Origin: an uncultured Pelagibacteraceae bacterium
GTDB lineage: Bacteria > Pseudomonadota > Alphaproteobacteria > Pelagibacterales > Pelagibacteraceae
Assembly: GCA_902604785.1 (NCBI GenBank)
Contig: CACLAC010000001.1
Location: 1 to 64,000 of the forward strand
Reading direction: 5' to 3'
DNA length: 64,000 bases
A model generated the notes under the pieces. It saw only the letters and a program-made list of their open reading frames with translations. It ran no database searches and was not told where the DNA came from. Of this stretch, positions 34,964 to 44,590 are shown one piece after another; positions within the stretch are counted from its first letter, which is position 1, and every line of letters begins with the position of its first letter. The translations under genes and the position numbers were made by a program.

Positions 34964-35965
34964 ATGAAACCAATTGAAAACTGTATTGTAAATAAAGATA
35001 CATCAAAAAACCCTATATGGTTAATGAGACAGGCAGGAAGGTATTTACCTGAGTTTAGGGAGATAAGAGCAAATAATCAAGATTTTATTAAACTCTGCTT
35101 AAATGAAAGTTTATCTTCCGAAATTACTCTACAACCAATTAGAAGATTTGGTTTTGATGCTGCTATAATTTTTTCTGATATTTTGATGGTACCTTTTGCA
35201 ATAAATCAAGAAGTTAAGTTTGAGAAAGGTTTTGGACCAAAGTTAGGTAACTTAAATTTAGATAAAATTAAAGCAACAACCAATGAGGAATTTACTAATA
35301 GACTTAAACCAGTTTATAATGCAATAACACGAACATCCCAAAGTAATTTATTAAATGATAAAGATTTAATAGGATTTGTTGGTGCGCCGTGGACAATTTT
35401 GGTTTACATGATAAATAAAATGTCGCCTAAAAATGGTTTACCATCAATTTTTTTTGATGATCCTAATCTGATAAATGATTTATTAAACACAATAGAAAAA
35501 TTTGTAAAATTACATATTAAAAACCAAATAAATGCTGGTGCCAATGTGATACAAATATTTGATAGCTGGGCTGGATTATTGGAAGATAGAATTTCTGAAT
35601 ATATATACCGACCAACTTTTAACATTGTTGAATATGTAAAAAAATTAGGCGTACCTATAATCTGTTTTCCAAGAGGAATAAAAAATTATAAAGAATTTTG
35701 TGAGATAGTTAAGCCTGACATGATTAGTATAGACTATGCAGTAGATCCACATGAAATTGTAAAAAATATAAAAATACCTGTTCAGGGTGGTTTGGACCCT
35801 AAATTTTTATTAAGTGATAAAGACAATCTTAAAAAAGAAGTTGAAAAATATTTAACAATATTCAAAGATCATCCTTACACGTTTAATTTAGGACATGGAA
35901 TTTTACCTGAAGCAAAAATAGATTTGGTAACAACATTAATAAATACCGTAAGAAAATTTAAATGA
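34964..35965 (+). CDS. hemE: Uroporphyrinogen decarboxylase
   Basis: Decarboxylates uroporphyrinogen III to coproporphyrinogen III. The substrate-binding PIWLMRQAGRYLPEFREIR motif is at the N-terminus, followed by AAIIFSDILMVPFA with the catalytic Asp, FVGAPWTILVYMI, IQIFDSWAG and NLGHGILPE. 333 residues, complete. It overlaps hemH by 4 bp. First gene to the right of the candidate origin. Confidence 0.98.
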   Translation: MKPIENCIVNKDTSKNPIWLMRQAGRYLPEFREIRANNQDFIKLCLNESLSSEITLQPIRRFGFDAAIIFSDILMVPFAINQEVKFEKGFGPKLGNLNLDKIKATTNEEFTNRLKPVYNAITRTSQSNLLNDKDLIGFVGAPWTILVYMINKMSPKNGLPSIFFDDPNLINDLLNTIEKFVKLHIKNQINAGANVIQIFDSWAGLLEDRISEYIYRPTFNIVEYVKKLGVPIICFPRGIKNYKEFCEIVKPDMISIDYAVDPHEIVKNIKIPVQGGLDPKFLLSDKDNLKKEVEKYLTIFKDHPYTFNLGHGILPEAKIDLVTTLINTVRKFK

Positions 35966-36990
35966 AAATTGCAGTAGTTTTATTTAATTTAGGGGGACCT
36001 GATAAAATAGAAAGTGTTGAGCCTTTTTTGTTTAACCTTTTTAATGATCCGGCAATTTTAAATTTACCTTCTTTTATAAGGTACCCTCTTGCAAAACTTA
36101 TTTCAAAAAGAAGAGCTCCTATAGCAAAGAATATTTATAAAGAAATTGGGGGATCCTCGCCAATTTTAAGATTAACAAAGGAGCAGGCTATTAGTTTAGA
36201 AAATTCACTTAACAATACCCAAAAAACATCTATTTATAAGGTTTTTATTGCTATGAGATGTTGGCATCCAAGAGCAATGGAAACAGTAAATTTAGTTAAA
36301 GAATTTAATCCCTCTGAAGTAGTTTTGCTCCCTTTATACCCTCAGTATTCTGCTGCAACATCAGGATCATCTATTCAAGAATGGAAAAAAGTTGCTAAAG
36401 AAAACAATCTAAATACAAAAACAAGTACCATCTGTTGTTACCCAGAGGATAATAAATTCGTAGAAGCCCACATAGAATTAATAAAAAAAAAAATTGAAGG
36501 ACTAAAAAACTTTAAATTAATATTTTCTGCGCATGGTTTGCCAGAAAAAAATATAAAAAAAGGAGATCCTTATCAGTGGCAAGTAGAACAAAGTGTAAAA
36601 AAAATTATGGAAGGAATTAACAATACTAATATTGATTATGTCTTGAGTTATCAAAGTAGAGTTGGACCTCTAAAATGGATTGGTCCATCAACGGAAGATA
36701 TAATTATAGAATATTCCAAAAAAGAAAAACATTTGGTTATTGTGCCAATAGCTTTTGTATCTGAACATTCAGAAACTTTAGTGGAATTAGATATTGAATA
36801 TGAAAAGTTAGCCAGAAATAATGGATGTAAAAATTATACAAGAATAGAAGCTTTGGGCACTAACAAACACTTTATACAAAGCTTATCAGATTTAATAGCA
36901 AATAAAGATGTAAACAATTTTAAGGAAAATTTATATCCACCAAAAAATAGGTGCCCTTCCAGTTTCACCAAATGCCCCTGTCTAAATTAA
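35962..36990 (+). CDS. hemH: Ferrochelatase, with cysteines for a [2Fe-2S] cluster
   Basis: Inserts iron into protoporphyrin IX. Family motifs: VVLFNLGGPDKIESVEPFL, YKEIGGSSPIL, LPLYPQYSAATSGSS, FSAHGLPEKNIKKGDPY and VPIAFVSEHSETLVELDIEY with the catalytic His and Glu. The protein has Cys158 and a C-terminal C-x6-C-x-C (Cys331, 338, 340). Caulobacter ferrochelatase, which carries a [2Fe-2S] cluster, is remembered to use Cys158, 332, 339 and 341, so an iron-sulfur form is likely here. 342 residues, complete. Confidence 0.96.
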   Translation: MKIAVVLFNLGGPDKIESVEPFLFNLFNDPAILNLPSFIRYPLAKLISKRRAPIAKNIYKEIGGSSPILRLTKEQAISLENSLNNTQKTSIYKVFIAMRCWHPRAMETVNLVKEFNPSEVVLLPLYPQYSAATSGSSIQEWKKVAKENNLNTKTSTICCYPEDNKFVEAHIELIKKKIEGLKNFKLIFSAHGLPEKNIKKGDPYQWQVEQSVKKIMEGINNTNIDYVLSYQSRVGPLKWIGPSTEDIIIEYSKKEKHLVIVPIAFVSEHSETLVELDIEYEKLARNNGCKNYTRIEALGTNKHFIQSLSDLIANKDVNNFKENLYPPKNRCPSSFTKCPCLN

Positions 36991-36993
36991 TTT

Positions 36994-37428
36994 ATGAATT
37001 CATATTTATTATTTAAATCTTTACATTTGATTGCAGTCATTTCATGGATGGCTGGTCTTTTATATTTACCAAGAATTTTTGTCTATCATGTAGAGAATTT
37101 TGAAAATAAAAAAACCACTGAAGTTTTTGAAGTTATGGAAAGAAAATTATTTAATTATATCATGAGACCAGCTATGGCATTGACCTGGCTTTTGGGTATA
37201 ATATTGATATACATAATAGGGATCGAAAGCTTTTCTTTTTTGTGGCTTCAAATTAAACTTGTATTTGTGATACTTTTAACATTTTATAATGAATACCTTG
37301 GTAAATGTGTTAAATTATTGAGGTTAAGAGAAAACCAAAAATCAGCAAGATTTTATAGAATTATCAACGAAATACCCACTGTTTTGCTCATTTTGATAGT
37401 TTTTATCGTAATATTTAAGCCCTTATAG
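36994..37428 (+). CDS. hemJ: Protoporphyrinogen oxidase HemJ
   Basis: Membrane protein that oxidises protoporphyrinogen IX, the step just before HemH. The 144-residue protein has four hydrophobic segments and the HemJ start LFKSLHLIAVISWMAGLLYLPRIFVYH with the conserved His, then MERKLFNYIMRPAMALTWLLG and a WLQIKLVFVILLTFYNEYLG segment with the conserved Lys. It starts 3 bp after hemH. The hemE-hemH-hemJ-rho order supports the assignment. Confidence 0.94.
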   Translation: MNSYLLFKSLHLIAVISWMAGLLYLPRIFVYHVENFENKKTTEVFEVMERKLFNYIMRPAMALTWLLGIILIYIIGIESFSFLWLQIKLVFVILLTFYNEYLGKCVKLLRLRENQKSARFYRIINEIPTVLLILIVFIVIFKPL

Positions 37429-37489
37429 ACTTGAAATTTACTAATCAGTATATATATTTAGTGTATCTAACAAAAAAAAACCCCCAAAC

Positions 37490-38761
37490 ATGAACATTCA
37501 AGAACTAAAAGAAAAAAGCTCGGAAAAGTTAATTACAGAAGCTGAGAAATTAGGTATTGAAAATGCAAGCACATTAAGAAGACAAGAAATTTATTTTGCT
37601 ATACTAAAAAAATTAGCGGAAAAAGGTGAAGAAATTACTGGAGGAGGAGTTTTGCAACTTCTTCAAGATGGATTTGGTTTTTTGAGAGCAATGGAATCAA
37701 ACTACTTACCAGGTGCTGACGATATCTATGTTAGCCCAAGTCAAATTAGAAGATTTGGTTTGAGGACAGGTGATACTGTTGAGGGACCTATAAGATCTCC
37801 AAAAGAAGGAGAAAGATATTTTGCACTTTTGCAAGTTAGTAAAATTAATTTTGAAGAACCAGACAAATTTAAACATAAAATAGCTTTTGATAACTTAACT
37901 CCTCTTTATCCAAATAAGCAGTTTGTAATGGAAGTTGAAACAAACAAGATAGAAAAGAAACCAGATTTAACCCCAAGACTTATTGACCTTGTTAGTCCTA
38001 TTGGGAAAGGTCAAAGATCATTAATTATATCACCCCCTAAAGCAGGTAAAACAATGATTTTACAAAGTATAGCAAATTCAATATCTGCAAATCATCCAGA
38101 GAGTTACCTAATGGTATTACTAATTGATGAAAGACCCGAGGAAGTTACTGATATGCAAAGAACTGTTAACGGAGAAGTTATTAGTTCTACTTTTGATGAA
38201 CCTGCGCAAAGACATGTCGCAGTAGCCGAAATGGTTATTGAAAAAGCAAAAAGATTAACTGAACATAAAAAGGATGTAGTTATACTATTAGATTCTATAA
38301 CTAGGTTAGGAAGGGCTTATAATGCCGTAGTCCCTAGTTCAGGTAAAGTTTTAACAGGAGGAGTTGATGCTAATGCACTTCAAAGGCCAAAAAGATTTTT
38401 CGGTGCAGCTAGAAACATTGAAGAAGGTGGTTCATTAACAATAATTGCTACTGCTTTAATAGACACTGGAAGTAGAATGGATGAAGTAATTTTCGAAGAA
38501 TTTAAAGGAACAGGAAATAGCGAAACTATATTAGACAGAAAAATTTCAGAGAAAAGAATATTCCCAGCAATCGATATTACAAAGTCTGGAACTAGAAGAG
38601 AGGAGCTTATTTTTGATAAAAATGATTTACAAAAAATGAACGTCCTAAGAAGAATAATAGCCCCGATGGGTTCCATGGATGCAATAGAATTTATTAATTC
38701 AAAATTGAAGAATACAAAAAACAACGCAGAGTTCTTTAATTCAATGAATAAACCTTCTTAG
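37490..38761 (+). CDS. rho: Transcription termination factor Rho
   Basis: Hexameric RNA helicase that ends transcription. The N-terminal helical and OSB domains include [15 protein letters not shown] and [23 protein letters not shown]; Walker [12 protein letters not shown] is near residue 182; [33 protein letters not shown] and [26 protein letters not shown] follow. 423 residues, compact and complete. Since only two clear intrinsic terminators are seen in the whole window, Rho probably handles most ends here. Confidence 0.98.
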   Translation: MNIQELKEKSSEKLITEAEKLGIENASTLRRQEIYFAILKKLAEKGEEITGGGVLQLLQDGFGFLRAMESNYLPGADDIYVSPSQIRRFGLRTGDTVEGPIRSPKEGERYFALLQVSKINFEEPDKFKHKIAFDNLTPLYPNKQFVMEVETNKIEKKPDLTPRLIDLVSPIGKGQRSLIISPPKAGKTMILQSIANSISANHPESYLMVLLIDERPEEVTDMQRTVNGEVISSTFDEPAQRHVAVAEMVIEKAKRLTEHKKDVVILLDSITRLGRAYNAVVPSSGKVLTGGVDANALQRPKRFFGAARNIEEGGSLTIIATALIDTGSRMDEVIFEEFKGTGNSETILDRKISEKRIFPAIDITKSGTRREELIFDKNDLQKMNVLRRIIAPMGSMDAIEFINSKLKNTKNNAEFFNSMNKPS

Positions 38762-38811
38762 CACCACCATTTAGTATTTTCATATTTCCTATCAGTGATA
38801 TTCTTACATAA

Positions 38812-40503
38812 ATGATAAGTAGACAGTTTATTGATAATTTTATCCGATTATTTAAAGAAAAAAAATATCAAGAATTAATTGATCAATCAGATATAATGAC
38901 TTCAATCGATGATAGGCCTTCCGGATTATCAAATTTAATAGGTTTGAGCAAAAATCTTATAGCACAACCTTCAAAAGAATATATTATTTCATCATTAGAC
39001 GATTTTAAGGATGCTTATTTAAAAGCAAAAAAAGAAATTTTTGGTGTTGAGGCTCTTTGTAATCTGATTACCATAGCATCATACAATAGAAATAAATTTC
39101 CAGAATTATACGATGTAATAAGAAATACAGAAAAACTTTATCTTGAAGCAGAAAAAAACTTTGAAAATAATGAGAAATTATTAAAAGCTGGGTGCAATTT
39201 ATTCAAACATTTAATTAATCAAAAAAAAATTACAGAAATCCTAGAAAAGTTGATTAAAAACAATACAAGGTCAAAAGTTGTAAGATGTAATTATGCTTAT
39301 AATAATAATTTTTCATATTCCTGGGATATAAAAAAGTATTTTGAATATTCACAAAATTTTAAAAATTTTTTCCCTAAATTTAAATGCAAAAAAATATCTG
39401 AAATAAATTATAAGGATAATAAAAAAATAAAATTAGGTTTTGTATCAGGGAATTTATGTAACAATCATTCTGTAACATACTTTTTAAAAAAAACATTTAA
39501 ATATATAGAAAAAAAAAAATTTGAAATTTTTGTATTTTCATTTGGAAATCAAAAAAGCTCTAAAATTATTGATGATATAAATACGAATATTGATTTCAAT
39601 TTTGATATAACCAGTTTGGACAATCAAAAGGTTATTGAACTTATTCAAAATAAAAAAATAAATATATTAATAGATTTGATGGGTGTAACTGATGCAGACA
39701 GAATAGAAATATTTAATAACAGAGTTTCTCCTATTCAAATTTCGTGGTTAGGATATTGTAACACCATAGGATTCGATACAATTGACCATATTATAGCAGA
39801 TAAAAATTTAATAAAAGAAGACGAGAAGCAATACTATTCGGAAAATATTTTGGAACTTCCAAATATTTGGAATACACACTCAGGTTTTGATTTTGAAAGA
39901 AATTTTAATGAAGCTCCTTGTATCCAAAATGGCTATATAACCTTTGGATCTTTTGGAAACTTTAGAAAAATCTCAGATGAAGTTATTGAAACATGGTCAA
40001 ATATTTTAAAAAAAATTGATAATTCTAAATTGTTATTAAAATCCTCTGAAAATTATGAAAATACAATATTAATTGATAAATTTAAAAAACAAGGACTTGA
40101 AAAAAGAATTAAAATTTATGACAGGTCAGAATTTTCTAGTTTAAAGGATCATTTAAATCTTTATAAAAAATTAGATATTGCACTAGATACCTTCCCATAT
40201 AATGGAGTTACTACAACTTTTGAGGCATTGTGGATGGGAGTTCCTGTAATTGGGATAAAAGGTTTTAATTTTAATTCGCGATGTGGAGAAAGTATATTAA
40301 AAAATGCAAATCTTAATTCTTTTATAGCATCAGATAAGAAAAATTATGAAGACAAAGCATTGTATTTTTCAAAAAATATCAAATTAATAGAAGAAGAAAG
40401 AAAAAAGATTTTTGATGAAGTGATATTTAGTCCAATTTTCAATGCTAAACAGTTTGGAGTAGATTTTTCTAAATGTCTTTATGAACTAGTTACAAAAAAT
40501 TAA
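38812..40503 (+). CDS. OGT/SPINDLY-like O-glycosyltransferase (Glyco_transf_41)
   Basis: A 563-residue protein whose C-terminal half (about 200-560) matches the catalytic part of bacterial O-linked GlcNAc transferase-like proteins: KIKLGFVSGN, a DLMGVTDADR segment, VSPIQISWLGYCNTIG, YITFGSFGNFRKIS and DTFPYNGVTTTFEALWMGVPVI. The N-terminal half is helical but lacks clear TPR consensus. It would glycosylate proteins, perhaps surface appendages; donor and target are unknown. It is inserted between rho and mnmE, separate spacing on both sides (50 and 74 bp), so it is probably an independent unit and an accessory gene in the origin cluster. Confidence 0.85.
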   Translation: MISRQFIDNFIRLFKEKKYQELIDQSDIMTSIDDRPSGLSNLIGLSKNLIAQPSKEYIISSLDDFKDAYLKAKKEIFGVEALCNLITIASYNRNKFPELYDVIRNTEKLYLEAEKNFENNEKLLKAGCNLFKHLINQKKITEILEKLIKNNTRSKVVRCNYAYNNNFSYSWDIKKYFEYSQNFKNFFPKFKCKKISEINYKDNKKIKLGFVSGNLCNNHSVTYFLKKTFKYIEKKKFEIFVFSFGNQKSSKIIDDINTNIDFNFDITSLDNQKVIELIQNKKINILIDLMGVTDADRIEIFNNRVSPIQISWLGYCNTIGFDTIDHIIADKNLIKEDEKQYYSENILELPNIWNTHSGFDFERNFNEAPCIQNGYITFGSFGNFRKISDEVIETWSNILKKIDNSKLLLKSSENYENTILIDKFKKQGLEKRIKIYDRSEFSSLKDHLNLYKKLDIALDTFPYNGVTTTFEALWMGVPVIGIKGFNFNSRCGESILKNANLNSFIASDKKNYEDKALYFSKNIKLIEEERKKIFDEVIFSPIFNAKQFGVDFSKCLYELVTKN

Positions 40504-40577
40504 ATAAAATTTTTGTTATATTTGGGATATATTAATTTTATAAAATTAGTTAGAAACTTTTTATATTCATACTTGCT

Positions 40578-41909
40578 ATGACAATTTATGCTTTATCATC
40601 TGGTCCAGGAATATCTGGTTTAGCCGTTATTAGAGTTTCAGGTCCAGAAACAAAAAGAATAATTGAAAACTTAACTAACTCTCCACCTCCGAAGCCTAGA
40701 TATGCTACTCTAAAAAAATTCAGTAAAATTAACACAAATGAGCTAATAGATGAAGGTATATTATTGTGGTTTCCTGGGCCTCAGAGCTACACAGGCGAAG
40801 ATATGGCCGAATTCCATGTTCATGGTAGTAGAGCAGTTATTGAAGCTATACATGCAGCAATATCAAAAATTGGAGATTGTAGACTGGCTGAACCTGGTGA
40901 GTTTACAAAGATTGCTTTTCAAAATGGAAAAATAAACTTATTAAAAGCCGAAAGTATTTCAGACTTGATTTCCGCTGAGACAGAAATGCAAAGACAACAG
41001 GCAATAAAAATTATGTCTGGAAAAAGTTTGGAAAAGTTCAATGATTTAAGAAACAGATTATTAAAAATTTTATCCAATGTTGAGGCTAAAATTGATTTTC
41101 CAGAAGAGGATCTGCCAGATGAGATAATTAAAAATATTAAGATTGAGTCTAAAAAAATAAAAGAAGAAATACAAAAAATATTAAGTGATAATAAAGTTGG
41201 CGAGCTTATAAGAGAAGGCTTTAAGATAGCAATTGTCGGGCCGGCTAATGCTGGTAAGTCTTCATTATTAAATTTTCTTTCCAATAGAGATGTTGCTATT
41301 GTTTCGGAGATTGCCGGAACTACAAGAGATGTTATAGAAGTACATTTAAATTTAGATGGTTATCCAGTAACAATTTCAGATACAGCAGGTATAAGAGATT
41401 CTAAGGATGAAATAGAAAGAAAAGGAGTAAAATTAGCTTTAAAAAAAGCAGAAAACTCGGATTTAAACATAATATTAATTGAGCCAAAAAGTGCTGATTT
41501 TACTGGTTTTTTGAACGACTTAGTTAATGAAAAAGGGTTAATAGTTGTAAATAAATCTGACCTTGGAATAGAAAAGATAGATCAAGAAATCAAAAAATAT
41601 AAACCAATATACTTATCTGTAAAAGAAGAAAAAAATTTGGATGTTTTAATAAAAGCAATTAAAGAAAAATTAAAAAAAAAATTCATCAAATCAGACGATG
41701 TTCTAATTACTAGAGAACGACATAGACAAAATCTAGAACAATGTGTTTTTCATTTAAATAATTTTGAAAAAAAAAATTCGCTAGAAGAATTTGATAAAGC
41801 ATCTGAAGATCTCAGATTAGCCACAAGGCATTTAGGAGTTATAGTCGGAAAAGTTGATGTCGAGGAGATTTTAGGGTCTATTTTTAATGATTTTTGTATA
41901 GGTAAATAA
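40578..41909 (+). CDS. mnmE: tRNA modification GTPase MnmE
   Basis: With MnmG makes the 5-carboxymethylaminomethyl modification of tRNA wobble uridine. N-terminal folate-binding domain (GPGISGLAVIRVSG, ADLH-like FHVHGSRAVIEAI, RLAEPGEFTKIAFQNGKINL), G domain with G1 GPANAGKSS near residue 220, G2 TTRDVI, G3 DTAGI and G4 NKSD, and the C-terminal CIGK with the essential Cys. 443 residues, complete. Confidence 0.98.
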   Translation: MTIYALSSGPGISGLAVIRVSGPETKRIIENLTNSPPPKPRYATLKKFSKINTNELIDEGILLWFPGPQSYTGEDMAEFHVHGSRAVIEAIHAAISKIGDCRLAEPGEFTKIAFQNGKINLLKAESISDLISAETEMQRQQAIKIMSGKSLEKFNDLRNRLLKILSNVEAKIDFPEEDLPDEIIKNIKIESKKIKEEIQKILSDNKVGELIREGFKIAIVGPANAGKSSLLNFLSNRDVAIVSEIAGTTRDVIEVHLNLDGYPVTISDTAGIRDSKDEIERKGVKLALKKAENSDLNIILIEPKSADFTGFLNDLVNEKGLIVVNKSDLGIEKIDQEIKKYKPIYLSVKEEKNLDVLIKAIKEKLKKKFIKSDDVLITRERHRQNLEQCVFHLNNFEKKNSLEEFDKASEDLRLATRHLGVIVGKVDVEEILGSIFNDFCIGK

Positions 41910-41986
41910 AAGCCTATTTTCCTGATCTTTTAAGCAATTTTGCAGTGTTTTCTTGTAAATTTGTAGATCAATAATAAATTGTGAAT

Positions 41987-43858
41987 ATGAAAAATGATTT
42001 ATCATTTGATGTAGTTGTAATAGGAGGAGGACACGCAGGTTGTGAAGCTGCAGCAGCAGCTGCAAGATTAGGTGTTAATACAGCACTATTCACCCACAAG
42101 TTTGAGACAATTGGAGAAATGTCTTGTAATCCAGCAATAGGTGGTTTGGGCAAGGGACATCTTGTAAGAGAGATAGATGCATTAGATGGTGTAATGGGAG
42201 ATGTTGCTGATAAATCAGGAATACAATTTAGATTATTAAATAGAAGTAGAGGCCCCGCTGTAAGAGGTCCACGAACTCAAAGTGACAGATCATTATATAA
42301 AAAATATATGCAAGAAAAACTTGTAAACTATTGTAATTTAAGCATTTTTTCTGATCCAGTAATTAAGTTTAATTTTTCAAAAAATGAAATAAATGGCTTT
42401 GTAACTCAGTCAGGTAAAGAAATTAAATCATCTAAGATAGTTCTAACAACGGGAACTTTTTTAAATGGTTTGATACATATTGGTGACAAAAAGACTCCTG
42501 CCGGAAGATATAATGAAAAACCTTCAACTGGTTTAAGCGAACAGCTAAAAAAATATAATTTTAAAATTGGTAGACTTAAAACTGGAACACCTCCAAGACT
42601 AGATTCTCGAACAATAAATTTTGAAATTTTAGAAGAACAGCATGCAGATGAAGATCCATATTTTTTTTCTTTCCTAACTAAAAAAAATATCAATAAACAA
42701 ATTTCATGTAGGATGACTTATACTAATGAAGCTGTTCATAAAATTATTTCTAAAAACATAAAACGTAGTGCAATGTATTCAGGAAACATCCAAGGAGTAG
42801 GTCCAAGATATTGTCCATCAATAGAAGATAAAATTGTGAAGTTTGCTGATAAACAAAAGCATCAAATATTTCTAGAGCCAGAGGGTTTAAATGACAATAC
42901 AATATACCCAAATGGCATCTCAACTTCACTTCCAGAAGATGTACAACAAGAAATATGTAATAAAATCAATGGTTTAGACAATGTTAAAATATTAAGGCCT
43001 GGATATGCTATAGAATATGATTTTGTTGACCCTAGAGAGCTATTTTTAACCTTAGAAACGAAAAAAATTAAAAATTTCTATCTAGCAGGTCAAATTAATG
43101 GAACCACAGGATATGAAGAGGCTGCTGCCCAGGGTCTTATAGCAGGTATAAATTCTGCTTTAGCAGTCATAAAGAAAGAACCTTTTATATTAGACAGATC
43201 AGAAGCATATATAGGTGTTATGATAGATGATCTTGTAACTAAAGGAGTGGCAGAACCTTATAGAATGTTCACCTCAAGGGCTGAATATAGATTGTCTTTA
43301 AGATCAGATAATGCAGATATTAGACTTACTCAAAAAGGAATAGATATAGGCCTAGTATCAAAACATAGAAGAAATAAATTTGAAGATAAGTCAAAAAACC
43401 TCAAAAAAACCCAAATAAAAATGGAAAAATTATTTATAACACCATCAAAAGTTTCTAATTATGGGGTAAAAATAGCTAAAGATGGTGTTAAAAGAAGTGC
43501 AATACAAATATTAAGCCAAAAATCTGTAAATATGGATAAAATTAGAGAAATATGGCCTGAAATCACTTATGTTTCACGTGAAATAGATGAACAAATAGAG
43601 ATTAATTCTCATTACAAAGGTTATCTTAAAAAGCAAAATGCTGATATAATTGCCTTTAAAAGAGATGAAAATCTAATTATTCCAGAAAATTTGGATTATG
43701 ATGAATTTTCTGGGCTATCAAACGAGGTAAAATCAAAATTTAAGAAAATTAAACCTAAAACAATGGGGCAAGCTTTAAGAATTGATGGAATAACCCCAGC
43801 TGCTGTATATATTTTGTTGTCTCACGTTAAAAGAAAGTCTATTAAGCACATAGCTTGA
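41987..43858 (+). CDS. mnmG: tRNA uridine-5-carboxymethylaminomethyl modification enzyme MnmG
   Basis: FAD-binding partner of MnmE. N-terminal Rossmann loop [67 protein letters not shown] segment, [16 protein letters not shown] and the C-terminal [15 protein letters not shown]. About 623 residues. I prefer the ATG at 41987; an in-frame GTG at 41981 would add two residues. Its 3' part contains a parS-like site at 43570-43585. Confidence 0.97.
   Translation: MKNDLSFDVVVIGGGHAGCEAAAAAARLGVNTALFTHKFETIGEMSCNPAIGGLGKGHLVREIDALDGVMGDVADKSGIQFRLLNRSRGPAVRGPRTQSDRSLYKKYMQEKLVNYCNLSIFSDPVIKFNFSKNEINGFVTQSGKEIKSSKIVLTTGTFLNGLIHIGDKKTPAGRYNEKPSTGLSEQLKKYNFKIGRLKTGTPPRLDSRTINFEILEEQHADEDPYFFSFLTKKNINKQISCRMTYTNEAVHKIISKNIKRSAMYSGNIQGVGPRYCPSIEDKIVKFADKQKHQIFLEPEGLNDNTIYPNGISTSLPEDVQQEICNKINGLDNVKILRPGYAIEYDFVDPRELFLTLETKKIKNFYLAGQINGTTGYEEAAAQGLIAGINSALAVIKKEPFILDRSEAYIGVMIDDLVTKGVAEPYRMFTSRAEYRLSLRSDNADIRLTQKGIDIGLVSKHRRNKFEDKSKNLKKTQIKMEKLFITPSKVSNYGVKIAKDGVKRSAIQILSQKSVNMDKIREIWPEITYVSREIDEQIEINSHYKGYLKKQNADIIAFKRDENLIIPENLDYDEFSGLSNEVKSKFKKIKPKTMGQALRIDGITPAAVYILLSHVKRKSIKHIA
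43570..43585. promoter_or_regulatory. parS-like centromere site inside mnmG (15/16 match)
   Basis: TGTTTCACGTGAAATA differs from the consensus ParB site TGTTTCACGTGAAACA at one base. It lies about 1 kb upstream of parA and 330 bp from a perfect copy. Coding of mnmG runs through it without disruption. Confidence 0.8.
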
Positions 43859-44499
43859 TTGATTCTAATTTTATAAAAAATACTGCAATTAATATCTCAA
43901 ATGTTTCACGTGAAACATTAAAAGAGCTGGATGACTATTGTAAGCAGATAATTTCAAAAAATAAAGACATAAACTTAATAAGTTCAAGTACTGAAAAATC
44001 AATAAATATAAGACATATATTAGATAGTGCACAAACTATTGATTTTATTGATAATATTAAATTAATGACATGTACAGACCTAGGATCAGGTGCTGGTCTT
44101 CCTGGTATAGTTTTAGCTATACTAATGAAAGCCAAAAACCCACAATTTAAGGTGATTCTTTACGAAAAGAGCTTTCATAAGAGTAAATTCTTAACTGATA
44201 TGTCAAAAAAATTTAATTTGAACACAGAAGTCCATCAGAAAAATATTTTTGAAGAAAAAAATTTAAGTACAGATGTAATTATTTGTCGTGCGTTTAAACC
44301 TTTGCCAATTATTTTTGAAATTGCGCAGAAAAATTTTAAAAGTTTTAAATACATAATTATATTTTTAGGTAAGAGCGGAAAAAAAATTTTGAATGAAGCA
44401 CTTAAGATCTGGAAATTTGACTATGAAGAAAAAAAAAGTTTAACAAATGATGAGTCGATAGTTATTAAGATTTCTAATTTGAAAAAAAAATATGGATAA
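43855..44499 (+). CDS. rsmG: 16S rRNA (guanine527-N7)-methyltransferase RsmG
   Basis: SAM-dependent methyltransferase (GidB). Motif I is [17 protein letters not shown], followed by [14 protein letters not shown] and [11 protein letters not shown]. 214 residues. The start appears to be TTG at 43855, overlapping the mnmG stop as TTGA; the next ATG is far downstream and would lose the N-terminal helix. A perfect parS site lies inside its 5' end. The 3' end overlaps a short ORF that duplicates the start of parA. Confidence 0.94.
   Translation: MIDSNFIKNTAINISNVSRETLKELDDYCKQIISKNKDINLISSSTEKSINIRHILDSAQTIDFIDNIKLMTCTDLGSGAGLPGIVLAILMKAKNPQFKVILYEKSFHKSKFLTDMSKKFNLNTEVHQKNIFEEKNLSTDVIICRAFKPLPIIFEIAQKNFKSFKYIIIFLGKSGKKILNEALKIWKFDYEEKKSLTNDESIVIKISNLKKKYG
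43902..43917. promoter_or_regulatory. parS centromere site, perfect consensus, inside rsmG
   Basis: TGTTTCACGTGAAACA is an exact 16-bp palindromic match to the universal chromosomal parS site bound by ParB. It is about 680 bp upstream of parA and about 9 kb from the candidate oriC. Confidence 0.95.
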
Positions 44500-44590
44500 A
44501 AAAAATATTTCAATCATAAATCAAAAAGTTGAAGCAGGTGAGACAACATCTTTGATCAATCTTCATGCTTTGAGAAAAAAAAATGGATAA
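44492..44590 (+). pseudogene. Degenerate tandem copy of the parA 5' end (32-codon ORF)
   Basis: Between rsmG and parA lies a second, diverged copy of the first ~75 bases of parA. It encodes 32 residues beginning [20 protein letters not shown], to be compared with MDKKVISIINQKGGVGKTTT in parA. The nucleotide Walker A is ruined (KGGVGKTT became KVEAGETT). The offset between the two ATGs is 91 bp. Each copy starts with ATGGATAA, so the rsmG stop overlaps the ORF start and the ORF stop overlaps the parA start in the same way. It could be a dead duplication or a translated leader coupling rsmG to parA. Confidence 0.75.

Noticed and set aside
41871..42153. Two minus-strand ORFs overlapping the mnmE end and mnmG start
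   Set aside because: Fully antisense to conserved mnmG codons, low complexity, and no start signals.
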